Shown here piece by piece: positions 1-7,807 of a stretch of 24,047 bases of DNA. Position 1 is the first letter of the stretch. The number at the start of each line of letters is the position of its first letter. A program made the translations under genes and the position numbers. Under the pieces are notes generated by a model. That model was not told the origin of the DNA and searched no databases. It was given only the letters and a program-made list of their open reading frames with translations. Location: NCBI GenBank assembly GCA_045104975.1, contig JBGCCY010000159.1:1-24047 (forward strand), written 5' to 3'. The DNA is from CAJQQY01 sp045104975 (GTDB lineage: Bacteria; Bacteroidota; Bacteroidia; Chitinophagales; Saprospiraceae).

Positions 1-187
1 TGTTTCCCATCAAACCAATGGAGTTAATGTTTATGCTTATGCCGTTCATGCTCAAATAGTAGGAGGAGAAGATTTAAAAATCATTGGAGGATTTAAGCAA
101 AAAAATAAAGCGCTATTTATTGAGCAAGAAATTGAATTATTCTTAGGTGTAAAAGATGAAAAAGTGGATGGGGAAGTTCCGCATTAG
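1..187 (+). CDS. C-terminal end of an unidentified protein (5' truncated)
   Basis: An open frame runs from base 2 to a TAG stop at 185-187 and gives 61 residues. The visible part alternates hydrophobic and charged residues (for example HAQIVGGEDLKIIGGFKQ), which suggests beta-strands, and ends in a short acidic tail, GEVPH. There is no T9SS sorting domain and no membrane segment in this part. I do not recognise the family. The frame is probably real because it stays open to the window edge, its codon use resembles the neighbours, and a clear intergenic gap follows before the next gene on the same strand. Confidence 0.55.
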   Translation, partial: VSHQTNGVNVYAYAVHAQIVGGEDLKIIGGFKQKNKALFIEQEIELFLGVKDEKVDGEVPH

Positions 188-280
188 TTGTTCATCTTTT
201 AATAATTTTTCAACAAGGATATTATACATGTATTTTGGAATATTTCTTTGCCCTTCAATTTCACACAAACGAGAACCAAC

Positions 281-2536
281 ATGCGCATTTTTTTATTGGC
301 AATTCTACTTTTAATTTCGACTTTCCTTCTTGGGCAAGATGATCAAAATCCTTGCTTGACAAATCAAGATTTCCACCTAGTGATTTTAGGTTCTTCGACA
401 GCTGCAGGTTCTGGCCCTTCGTCGTCTGACAGCACCTGGGTGAATCGCTATCGAAAATATTTACAAGAAATAAATCCCAATAATTTAGTCACCAATTTAG
501 CGATCGGAGGAACGACAACTTATCATATCATGCCTGATTGGTTTGCTCCGCCACCCAACCGACCAGCTTCGAATCCAAACAATAATGTGAGTCAAGCAGT
601 TGCACTTCAAGCAGACGCAATCATTGTTAATATGCCTTCTAATGATGCTTCCAACAACTTTGGAATTGATGAACAAATGTTTAATTTTCAAACAATTGTC
701 TCTATGGCTGATAGTGCGGAGATTCCAGTTTGGGTGTGCACCACTCAACCTAAAACTGCTTTTGGAGCGACGCAAGATGCGATTCAATTAGGTGTGCGAG
801 ATTCGATCTTTTCTATTTTTGGAAATATGGCAATTGATTTTTGGAATGGCATTGCGCTTCCTTCAAACGATATTGATCCGATGTTTGATTCGGGTGATGG
901 GACACATTTAAATGATGCAGCACATGGCATTTTGTTTGAGAGAGTTCGAGATAAGAACATTCTTTCGGAAATATTAGAATCAACTTCTGGGACTGAATTT
1001 GCGATGGGAAATTATAAAATTTTAAATCCAAAATTATGTGGTGATCCAGAAACGATCGTACTTGGAGAAGTCATAAATATTGGAGAGGATAACTTTTCTG
1101 ACATTTACATTCAGCATGATATTTATAACTCTACGTCATCGCAAATCACTTTATTCGATACAATCTTTGGAGGTTTGAGTGCATGCGAATCTGCTCCTTT
1201 TGATTTTTCCATTAATACTTTTGACTCGGCAAGTTATTCAATTATAAGTGCCTTGATTTCGCCAAATGACACTATCTCTTGGAATAACATTTCACCTGTT
1301 TTAAATTTCACTACACAGACTGCTCCTGTTTTGATTACTCAAAATGATACGATTTGCAAAGATGAAATAGCTTTTCTTTCTGTTGATTTTGAAAATACGG
1401 ACACGATTTTTTGGTATGAAACTTTGACGGATCCTATTCCAATTGGAAATGGGAATACCTTGATGACTTCTGTTACAAATGTTTCTCAAACTTATTTTGC
1501 AGAAGGAATTAGTGGTGATTTATTTTTTAAAGAATCTCTTTTTACAACTGATAACTCAAATAAAAATTGGAATGGAGTCATGATTAATTTAGTCGCTCAT
1601 GAAACTTTGACCTTAGATAGTTTTAGTTTAAAAATGGAAGATATTGGAATGCAAGGTGTCGTTGCTTATTTTAAAAATGGCTCATACCAAGGGTTTGAAA
1701 ATGATGCAACAGCTTGGACTTTTTGGGGAGTTGATTCGGTGGGAGTACTCGCTTCTGGAAACTTTCATCATATTAATTTTGGAAATAAAATACTAGAACA
1801 AGGAGATACTTTGGGCGTTTATTTTCACTTAGAAGATGGTGGTGCTCGCCTCTCCTACAATGATGCAACGGATTGGGTCAGCCGATCAACGAATGAATTA
1901 GAAATTAGAAGTGGTAGTGGAATTACGCATACTTTTGGTATCATTTATTTCGCTCGTGATTGGAATGGAGAAGTTTTTTATCATCACGGATTTAATCCTG
2001 AGGGGGATTGTACGAGTGGTCGAGTGGAAGTTTCAGCGATAGTTTCTGAGCCAATGATTGACTTGGGAAATGATACGATGATTGTTTCTAATCAAAATAT
2101 TTCATTGGATGGTGGAGCAACTTTTACACAGTTTATTTGGAATGGCATTGAAGGTGGACAATTTTACAACATTGATTCTACAAGTTTTGGAATCGGGACG
2201 CATGAGATTATATTAGAGGCCATCAATGAGTTTGGATGCGCTGCTTTTGATACGATTGAAATTACGATTACTGAGTTCGTAAACGTTTCGAATGAGCAAT
2301 TTTTAAAAAATAATTTTCAAGTTTTTCCAAATCCAACTCTTGATTTTTTTTGGGTAAAAAACTTACATTCAAGTGCGGCGGAAATTCAGTTGTTTAATCT
2401 TTTCGGAAAAAAGGTTTTTGAAAAAGAAATTGTTGGAGATGTTGAAATTTCGGTGGAGTATTTTCCTAAAGGAGTTTATTTTCTGAAATTAAAAAATAAA
2501 GATGGATGGGGGGTGCAGAGGATTGTGGTTCCGTAA
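281..2536 (+). CDS. secreted SGNH/GDSL-type hydrolase with T9SS type A sorting domain
   Basis: This is probably an exported esterase or deacetylase acting on polysaccharide or lipid, 751 residues from the ATG at 281. A TTG at 248 is in frame but would put 11 residues before a normal signal peptide (MRIFLLAILLLISTFLLGQ), so 281 is preferred. SGNH blocks are visible: I, LGSSTAAGSG with the likely nucleophile Ser39; II, NLAIGG near residue 76; III, NMPSND near residue 120; V, DGTH with Asp206 and His209. Next comes an Ig-like stretch containing the CHU-type TIFWYET motif, then a region of about 140 residues that I do not recognise. The last roughly 80 residues are a T9SS type A tail: FQVFPNPT, then LFGKKVF, then YFPKGVYFLKL. 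That tail implies export by T9SS and cell-surface attachment or release. The substrate cannot be told. The stop codon lies inside an inverted repeat shared with the convergent gene. Confidence 0.88.
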   Translation: MRIFLLAILLLISTFLLGQDDQNPCLTNQDFHLVILGSSTAAGSGPSSSDSTWVNRYRKYLQEINPNNLVTNLAIGGTTTYHIMPDWFAPPPNRPASNPNNNVSQAVALQADAIIVNMPSNDASNNFGIDEQMFNFQTIVSMADSAEIPVWVCTTQPKTAFGATQDAIQLGVRDSIFSIFGNMAIDFWNGIALPSNDIDPMFDSGDGTHLNDAAHGILFERVRDKNILSEILESTSGTEFAMGNYKILNPKLCGDPETIVLGEVINIGEDNFSDIYIQHDIYNSTSSQITLFDTIFGGLSACESAPFDFSINTFDSASYSIISALISPNDTISWNNISPVLNFTTQTAPVLITQNDTICKDEIAFLSVDFENTDTIFWYETLTDPIPIGNGNTLMTSVTNVSQTYFAEGISGDLFFKESLFTTDNSNKNWNGVMINLVAHETLTLDSFSLKMEDIGMQGVVAYFKNGSYQGFENDATAWTFWGVDSVGVLASGNFHHINFGNKILEQGDTLGVYFHLEDGGARLSYNDATDWVSRSTNELEIRSGSGITHTFGIIYFARDWNGEVFYHHGFNPEGDCTSGRVEVSAIVSEPMIDLGNDTMIVSNQNISLDGGATFTQFIWNGIEGGQFYNIDSTSFGIGTHEIILEAINEFGCAAFDTIEITITEFVNVSNEQFLKNNFQVFPNPTLDFFWVKNLHSSAAEIQLFNLFGKKVFEKEIVGDVEISVEYFPKGVYFLKLKNKDGWGVQRIVVP

Positions 2537-2606
2537 AACGACTTTCCAAGTCGTTAACCACATGATATAAAAAATGGGATTAACGACTCGGAGAGTCGTT
2601 TTACGG
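2531..2606. repeat. paired inverted repeat covering both convergent stop codons
   Basis: The arms 2531-2557 and 2580-2606 are 27 bases each and are reverse complements with two mismatches. Each arm is itself a hairpin: AACGACTT-tcc-AAGTCGTT at 2537-2555 and AACGACTC-gga-GAGTCGTT at 2582-2600, each an 8-bp stem with a 3-base loop. The DNA or RNA can therefore form either two small hairpins or one long stem. The + gene stop (2534-2536) and the - gene stop (2601-2603) lie in the arms, and both genes end CCG TAA. Each hairpin is followed by TTTTAC in the outgoing direction, so weak bidirectional termination is possible. The paired layout resembles REP/BIME-type intergenic elements (inference). 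Confidence 0.85.
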
Positions 2607-5600
2607 TTTATCAACTTTTGCTTTTTTTGGTAAAATCAAAATCGGTAAATTCTTATCTGAATACATTCGGTTAAATCCGCCGACCTCTTCTTGAATGATA
2701 TATTCCATTTCAGCTTTCATGTTTTTCCACATTTCCAAGACTTCATTTAATCTTAATTGAACTCCCGCAGTCGGTCGTGGATCATGAGAATCCAATACAC
2801 CTTTTAGATTTAGCAATTCAGTATTTAATTGATTTTTAAAATTAATCACATCTTGAAAAGTTTCGGTGTTAGGTTGAATTAAAGTTTCCTCCCAATTGGT
2901 AATTGCCTCTTCAACAGCTTTTCCTTTTTCCAAAATATCTTCCATATCCGCCATTTCTTCTAACAATTTTACTCGTGAATTTAATTGCGTTTTGACCGTT
3001 CGCAATCGGTTAACTGACTCGTGAATATCGTAAACTGAATTTTCAATTTTCATCAACAATGCTTGCTGCTGATCATACATTTTTCCATCTGCATTAATTC
3101 TTGGATCGGGCAAGATTTCGCACGTTGTCTCTATAACCTTTTCATCCGAAGTAAAACGTAATGTATATCTTCCAGGTGCAACTGTGTGCCCTCGATAATC
3201 TCCCATCACAAAAACATTTTCTACTGCCGGGAGTGTTTCTCTCCGTAAATCCCAATTGGTTCGATTCAAACCAGGCTTGCTAGGAATCACTTGCGGCGGC
3301 GGTGGCCCACCTTCCCATCGCTTCATCTTCTTACCTTTTTTATTCGAAAGCGTCCGAATAATAGTTCCTGAATAATCTAAAATTTCTAATTTCAATTCAT
3401 TGCTGTCAGCCCAACTATGTGGCAAATAATAATCAAAGGTCACTCCTGCTTTTGGATTGTTTCCATTATTATCTCGACTGCTAGAACTAAGGGTAAATTT
3501 ATTCGTTGGCGCAGGTTGAATTGCAGTAATTTTTGTTGAATCAGGCAATCCTTTGGTTTGTTGCAAAACACTCAAATCATCTAAAATCCAAAATGCTCGC
3601 CCACCTGTCGCAGCAACTAAATCATTATTCTTTACCAACAAATCATTGATCGGAACCATTGGTAAATTTGCTTGGTAAGCTGTCCAATTTTTTCCTGCAT
3701 CAAAACTGATATACAATCCTCGCTCCGTTCCTGCATATAAAATATTACTTTGCTTCGGATCTTCTCGAACTACTCTGACAAAATTATTGTCAGGAATTCC
3801 ATTGGTGATTTTTGTCCAATTTTTTCCATAATCATTGGTTTTAAAAATCATCGGAGTGTCGTCATTCCATTTGTAACGAGTCACCGCAAGATAAGCTGTA
3901 CCTGCATTGGTTGGGGAAATTTCAATCGCATTGATGAGTGATTCTTGCAAACCTTTTGGTGTTACATTGTTCCAATTTTTCCCTTCATCTTGTGTCACAT
4001 GAACAAGTCCATCATCTGTTCCCACCCAAATTTCACCAGCGTCATGAGGCGAAGTAGAAATGTAACTAAAGGTGTTGTAAACCTCTCCCCCTGCTCCTTC
4101 GTTCGTAAATGGCACGCCTCCATCACCATGTCGAGTTGTATCATTTCGAGTCAAGTCGTCGCTGATTTCAGTCCAACTTTGCCCTTGGTCATCACTTCGA
4201 AATAAAACATTTCCTCCGAAGTACAACACGTTATTATTTTTTTGCGAAGCTACCAAAGGTGGATTCCAATTGAATCGATATTTCTGTTCGTTTGGATTAG
4301 TTCCAAGTTTAGCTTGTGGATAAGGTTGGATATCTTTCGTCAATTTTGTTTGCGAATCCCACACATCGATAAACCCTTGAATCGTTGTTCCAAAAACTTT
4401 CGTCGGATTATCCGGGTCATTAAATGCGATGAACGCACTCTCCCCTCCCGCCACGGGATACCAATCTCTAATGCCAATTCCACCACCTGCGGTTTGACTA
4501 GAAATCGCAACGGTTGAATTATCTTGTTGCCCTCCATACAAATAATATGGAAATCGATTATCAGCAATGACTCGATAAAATTGTGCCGTCGATTGGTTGT
4601 TTTGCGATGACCAAGTTTTCCCTCCATTGAAAGTGACACAGCCACCTCCATCATTTGCCAAAATAATATTATTAGGATTGACAGGATTAATCCACATATC
4701 ATGTTGATCAGTATGTGGGTTTGAAATTCGAGAAAAACTTCTTCCGCCATTGATAGATTTCAGCATTGGCGCATTCAAAACATATACTTTATTTTCATCT
4801 ACAGGGTCAGCAAAAATTTCAATATAATACCAAGCTCTAGTAATCGTCACACGATCAGAACAAACTTGTGCCCAACTTTTTCCGCTATCATCTGATCGAA
4901 AAACACCTCCTTTCTCTGCTTCGATATTTGCAAAAATTCTTTGTGGATTGGCAGGCGAAACATCAACTGCTACCTTACCCATTTTTTTTGGCAACCCGCC
5001 TTCTAGTTTTTTCCAAGTGTCTCCTCCATCGGTCGATTTCCAAATTCCAGAACCATCTCCCCCACTTCGAACTTGCCAAGGTGTTCGCTGATGATCCCAC
5101 ATTCCAGCAAATAAAATTCTTGGATTTGATGCGTCTAAACTTAAATCAGCCGCTCCAGTATTTTCATTGACAAATAGTGTTTGCTTCCATGTTTTCCCTC
5201 CGTCGATACTTTTATAAACTCCTCGATCTTTGCTTTTGCCCCACAACTTTCCTTGTACCGCGACCCAAACAACATCTGGATTTTTGGGATGAATTTGAAT
5301 TTCGGCAATATGATGCGACTCTGGCAATCCGATGTGTTCCCAGGTTTGGCCAGCATCGGTACTTCGATACATTCCATCTCCATGCGATGTCATCACACCT
5401 CGCACCGCATGTTCACCCATTCCTAAATAAATTACATTTGCATCGCTTGGTGCAACTTCAATTGCTCCAACAGAACCCGTTTTGAGAAATCCGTCTGAGA
5501 TATTTTTCCAACTGATCCCTGCATCATTTGTTTTCCAAACGCCGCCTCCTGTGCTCCCCATATAATAAGTCATTGGATCGCCAAGCACCCCACAAACTGC

Positions 5601-5780
5601 ATTGGAACGACCTCCTCGAAATGGCCCAATATTCCTCCATTTTAATGTATCAAATTTTTTAGCATCAAAAACAGGTTGTTCGACAGAATTAGATTTCTTT
5701 TTCCGTTTTTTCTTTCTTTGGGAAAATAGCGGTGAGGTAAAAACTAGCGATGCTATTAAAAGGAATATGAGTTTTTTCAT
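2601..5780 (-). CDS. secreted sortilin/VPS10-type BNR-repeat propeller protein
   Basis: The product has 1059 residues. A signal peptide (MKKLIFLLIASLVFTSPLFSQ) is followed by a strongly basic stretch (RKKKRKKK) and then the sequence RNIGPFRGGRSNAVCGV. I count eleven Asp-box/BNR motifs of the S-x-D-x-G-x-T-W kind, for example TNDAGISW, SIDGGKTW, STDGGDTW, SDDSGKSW, SDDQGQSW and SFDAGKNW. They lie across roughly residues 80-690 and predict one or two large beta-propellers, as in sortilin/VPS10 and BNR glycosyl hydrolase-like proteins of Bacteroidota. A beta-sandwich-like region follows (residues about 780-900), then a mostly helical, possibly coiled-coil end (about 915-1059). Many relatives are annotated as glycosyl hydrolases, but I see no assured catalytic residues, so a binding or scaffold role is equally possible. 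There is no T9SS tail, so the protein is probably periplasmic or exported another way. Confidence 0.85.
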   Translation of the reverse strand: MKKLIFLLIASLVFTSPLFSQRKKKRKKKSNSVEQPVFDAKKFDTLKWRNIGPFRGGRSNAVCGVLGDPMTYYMGSTGGGVWKTNDAGISWKNISDGFLKTGSVGAIEVAPSDANVIYLGMGEHAVRGVMTSHGDGMYRSTDAGQTWEHIGLPESHHIAEIQIHPKNPDVVWVAVQGKLWGKSKDRGVYKSIDGGKTWKQTLFVNENTGAADLSLDASNPRILFAGMWDHQRTPWQVRSGGDGSGIWKSTDGGDTWKKLEGGLPKKMGKVAVDVSPANPQRIFANIEAEKGGVFRSDDSGKSWAQVCSDRVTITRAWYYIEIFADPVDENKVYVLNAPMLKSINGGRSFSRISNPHTDQHDMWINPVNPNNIILANDGGGCVTFNGGKTWSSQNNQSTAQFYRVIADNRFPYYLYGGQQDNSTVAISSQTAGGGIGIRDWYPVAGGESAFIAFNDPDNPTKVFGTTIQGFIDVWDSQTKLTKDIQPYPQAKLGTNPNEQKYRFNWNPPLVASQKNNNVLYFGGNVLFRSDDQGQSWTEISDDLTRNDTTRHGDGGVPFTNEGAGGEVYNTFSYISTSPHDAGEIWVGTDDGLVHVTQDEGKNWNNVTPKGLQESLINAIEISPTNAGTAYLAVTRYKWNDDTPMIFKTNDYGKNWTKITNGIPDNNFVRVVREDPKQSNILYAGTERGLYISFDAGKNWTAYQANLPMVPINDLLVKNNDLVAATGGRAFWILDDLSVLQQTKGLPDSTKITAIQPAPTNKFTLSSSSRDNNGNNPKAGVTFDYYLPHSWADSNELKLEILDYSGTIIRTLSNKKGKKMKRWEGGPPPPQVIPSKPGLNRTNWDLRRETLPAVENVFVMGDYRGHTVAPGRYTLRFTSDEKVIETTCEILPDPRINADGKMYDQQQALLMKIENSVYDIHESVNRLRTVKTQLNSRVKLLEEMADMEDILEKGKAVEEAITNWEETLIQPNTETFQDVINFKNQLNTELLNLKGVLDSHDPRPTAGVQLRLNEVLEMWKNMKAEMEYIIQEEVGGFNRMYSDKNLPILILPKKAKVDKP

Positions 5781-5905
5781 GGTTCTGTTAGGTTTTGTTT
5801 TGAAAAAAGAAGGGAAAGTTAAAAAAATGTGAAAACAAAGTAGGGGTATTTCTTTTTAAAACTGTCTTGGTAGTACAAATCACTATTAACGAAAAAAGTC
5901 AACCA

Positions 5906-6010
5906 ATGAAAAATCTAACCTATCTAGACAAAGAGATTGCCTTAAAAAGTACGATGATTACTTTTTTTGTAATGATCTTGAGTATTATTTTAGTTGTTGC
6001 GTTTTTGTAA
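5906..6010 (+). CDS. possible 34-residue single-pass membrane protein
   Basis: A short frame, ATG at 5906 to TAA at 6008-6010, encodes 34 residues. It has a charged N-terminus (MKNLTYLDKEIALK) and one hydrophobic segment (TMITFFVMILSIILVVAFL) that reaches the C-terminus, the layout of a tiny inner-membrane protein with a short cytoplasmic N-tail. It sits alone in a 0.5-kb spacer, divergent from the propeller gene. No ribosome-binding site is visible, which is normal in Bacteroidota. I do not recognise a family. A chance open frame of this length is possible, but the clean hydrophobic helix after a charged head makes a real gene plausible. Confidence 0.4.
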   Translation: MKNLTYLDKEIALKSTMITFFVMILSIILVVAFL

Positions 6011-6315
6011 AAAATAGCTCATTGCCATTTTTAAAATCATAATGGCACATATAATTATTACCTTAAGTTATGGTATTATAAATTGAAGGAATTTGGTTCT
6101 CTTTTTTCCTTTGCGTTAACTTTTAAGTTAGTGGATGATTTGAGCATTTTCTTTTTTTCATTGAAAAAAAAGAAACAAAAAATTCTAGACGAAAAAATAG
6201 TTTAACGCATGTCAAGCTCCCGCACTCTCATTTTTCGCCGATCTCTGCCCGCTCCTTACTTCACATAGTTTTCCTTTCAATCTAATTATATTTAATCTTT
6301 TCCTTTCAATCTAAT
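6011..6315. other. non-coding spacer between convergent genes with several hairpins
   Basis: I see no convincing gene here. A hairpin TGCCATT/AATGGCA (6023-6029 with 6041-6047, 11-base loop) follows the small frame and could end its transcript. TTAACTTTTAAGTTA near 6116-6130 is nearly self-complementary. At 6148-6175 a T-rich tract faces an A-rich tract across CATTG, forming an imperfect hairpin with poly-T on either strand. The stretch after it (about 6180-6260) is richer in G and C than its surroundings and has no open frame; it looks like a dispersed intergenic repeat. Direct copies of a 19-base unit occur just before the end of the dTMP kinase gene. Confidence 0.5.
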
Positions 6316-6316
6316 T
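6269..6316. repeat. two direct copies of a 19-base unit
   Basis: TTTTCCTTTCAATCTAATT occurs at 6269-6287 and again at 6298-6316, identical and 29 bases apart. The second copy overlaps the first base of the dTMP kinase stop codon on the opposite strand. A small local duplication is the simplest explanation. Confidence 0.8.
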
Positions 6317-6933
6317 TAAGAATTATGATTTATCCAATCTAACATTTGCTGAACCGTTTCTTCAGGTGTTCCGCTAGCGTCAACCTCTTCGATATTATCT
6401 CCATTCCATCGCTTCAAATATTGGATGGCTTTAAAAAATTTCTTTCTATCTTCTTCTAGATTTTCTTCAAACAATTCTTTTGCTTGATTTCTTCCTTGCA
6501 TTCTTTGGTAGCAAACTTCATTGCTGACGTTGAGGAAAAAAATCACATCTGGTTTCCGAGCTTCTTCATTTAATTTTAAAACTTCCTTGAATCCAAATCC
6601 ATCTTTACTTTGATAAACTAAAGAAGACAAGTAATATCTATCGCAAATAATTGCTCGATCACCTGCTCTCTCTAACCAAGGATTTATCAACCGATCTCGA
6701 TGATCTAATCGATTGGCTGCAAAAGATAAAGCTAACGTCCGATGAGAAAATTGTTTTATTTTTTTAGTTAAAACAGATCGAATGTACATTCCTCCAACCA
6801 TGTCATTATTAGGTTCGTAGGATCGTTTAACCTTGAATTTCTTTTTTAATTTTTTTTCCAATAATTCAGAAGCGGTGGTTTTTCCTGCTCCATCCAAACC
6901 TTCGATGACGATAAAGAGTGATTTTTTTGACAT
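6316..6933 (-). CDS. tmk: dTMP (thymidylate) kinase-like protein
   Basis: The expected reaction is phosphorylation of dTMP to dTDP with ATP in the cytosol, a step in dTTP synthesis. The protein has 205 residues, the usual family length. The P-loop GLDGAGKTT is at residues 12-20. YEP at 39-41 occupies the place of the family's REPGG substrate loop, but here the arginine is tyrosine and the glycines are NN. FAANRLDHRDRLI (71-83) and CDRYYLSSLVYQ (97-108) match the conserved TMP-binding and DR(Y/F) region. The LID segment GRNQAKELFEENLEEDRKKF lies at about 147-166. The fold assignment is firm. The altered loop leaves room for a related deoxynucleotide kinase with another substrate. It stands alone, with structured DNA directly upstream. 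Confidence 0.85.
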   Translation of the reverse strand: MSKKSLFIVIEGLDGAGKTTASELLEKKLKKKFKVKRSYEPNNDMVGGMYIRSVLTKKIKQFSHRTLALSFAANRLDHRDRLINPWLERAGDRAIICDRYYLSSLVYQSKDGFGFKEVLKLNEEARKPDVIFFLNVSNEVCYQRMQGRNQAKELFEENLEEDRKKFFKAIQYLKRWNGDNIEEVDASGTPEETVQQMLDWINHNS

Positions 6934-6977
6934 AAAAATTAAGCTTATTTTTTACCGGAATATTTTTGAAAGGTTAA

Positions 6978-7059
6978 GCTTTGCGACACCTGTGAGTTGG
7001 CGATTGCGCCAATGCGAGATTTCGTAAAGCGATTTTTTAAATTAGTCCGCTTTGCGAAA
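6978..7059. other. structured spacer with mutually exclusive hairpins
   Basis: GCTTTGCGA occurs twice, at 6978-6986 and 7049-7057. Between them 7022-7030 (TCGTAAAGC) can pair with either copy. The first pairing encloses an inner hairpin, TTGGCG-attg-CGCCAA (6997-7012). The second extends to 12 base pairs (7020-7031 with 7048-7059) around a 16-base loop. The region lies about 45 bases upstream of the dTMP kinase start on the minus strand and upstream of a candidate promoter for the lipoprotein on the plus strand. It could be a leader switch or only a decayed palindromic repeat. Confidence 0.5.
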
Positions 7060-7138
7060 GAAAAATATGCGGTAGAGAATCTTATTATTGATTTGCAATG
7101 ATATAAAAACTATGGCACAATTCTTTTTAACTTTAACC

Positions 7139-7168
7139 TTGATTTTACATTGAAGTTGCTTAAATTTC
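7139..7168 (+). promoter_or_regulatory. candidate Bacteroidota sigma promoter for the lipoprotein gene
   Basis: TTG at 7139-7141 is followed after exactly 19 bases by TAAATTTC at 7161-7168. That is one base off the TAnnTTTG -7 element, at the spacing expected for Bacteroidota primary-sigma promoters. Transcription would start near 7175, about 28 bases before the ATG at 7203. Confidence 0.45.
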
Positions 7169-7202
7169 CTTTAAAAAAATATTTTATCATAAATTTCAAA
7201 AA

Positions 7203-7712
7203 ATGAAAAACCTTATATTCTTACTTACATTTTCTTCTATCTTTTTCTTGGCCTGTAATTCTGATTCCAGTTCTAACAACTCTAATAATGGAATTCCTGA
7301 TAATAAACTCTGGTCCATTTTTTGGAGTGATTTTAAAAATGTAGTCGGAAAAAATGATCTCCAAGGTGTGATTAAATTAATTGATCTTCCACTTGAAGGT
7401 AATTTTTTCAAAACGAATACAGGCAAGGGTTTGTCCCGAAATGGAGTCCTAACAAATTATGAAAAGATAATTGGAAATAATGTTCGCCAAAGAATCGTGG
7501 CTGCGAAAAAAGAAGAGTGGTCGGAAATGAAAATTAACTCAGCAGATGATGCAAAAAAATATGGTGTTCCAGTTGGTGAGACGATGAAAGTGTTGAATTT
7601 GAATTTTGTTTTTAATAAAGGACAAGAGGATCAAATGGAATCAGCGCAGATATTTTATTTTGCAAAAATTAAAGGTGACTATAAATGGTGTGCGATGGAG
7701 ATTGCGGGGTAA
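7203..7712 (+). CDS. small lipoprotein of unknown function
   Basis: The product has 169 residues and begins with a lipoprotein signal: a hydrophobic stretch ending FFLAC, with Cys18 as the likely lipidated residue. A Ser/Asn-rich linker (NSDSSSNNSNNG) follows, as is common after lipidation sites in this phylum. The mature part (about residues 32-169) starts with an amphipathic helix-like segment (KLWSIFWSDFKNVVGKNDL) and ends in beta-strand-like segments (LNLNFVF, AQIFYFAKIKGDYKWCAMEI). The order of helix, strands and a closing W-C-strand recalls NTF2-like or DUF4440-like folds, but I cannot establish that. It is probably anchored in a membrane facing the periplasm. A candidate promoter lies just upstream, and the next gene is convergent. 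Confidence 0.75.
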   Translation: MKNLIFLLTFSSIFFLACNSDSSSNNSNNGIPDNKLWSIFWSDFKNVVGKNDLQGVIKLIDLPLEGNFFKTNTGKGLSRNGVLTNYEKIIGNNVRQRIVAAKKEEWSEMKINSADDAKKYGVPVGETMKVLNLNFVFNKGQEDQMESAQIFYFAKIKGDYKWCAMEIAG

Positions 7713-7765
7713 TTGGGAAGATTGAAAAGGATCTGAACTTTGAGTAGTTTTCAGTTTTTTGAATT

Positions 7766-7780
7766 TCGTTGTGCCAACGA
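7766..7780. repeat. small perfect hairpin between convergent genes
   Basis: TCGTTG-tgc-CAACGA is a 6-bp stem with a 3-base loop, midway between the convergent ends at 7712 and 7808. It has no T-tract, so its role as a terminator is doubtful. Confidence 0.4.
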
Positions 7781-7807
7781 GACTAATTTCCTCATGAGCA
7801 TTTAATC

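Noticed and set aside
248..280. TTG at 248 as start of the SGNH hydrolase
   Set aside because: It would place 11 residues before a perfect signal peptide that begins at the ATG 281.
4340..4750. A 136-codon minus-strand frame inside the propeller gene
   Set aside because: It overlaps the 1059-residue protein in another frame, has no domain, and the sense frame there carries Asp-box motifs.
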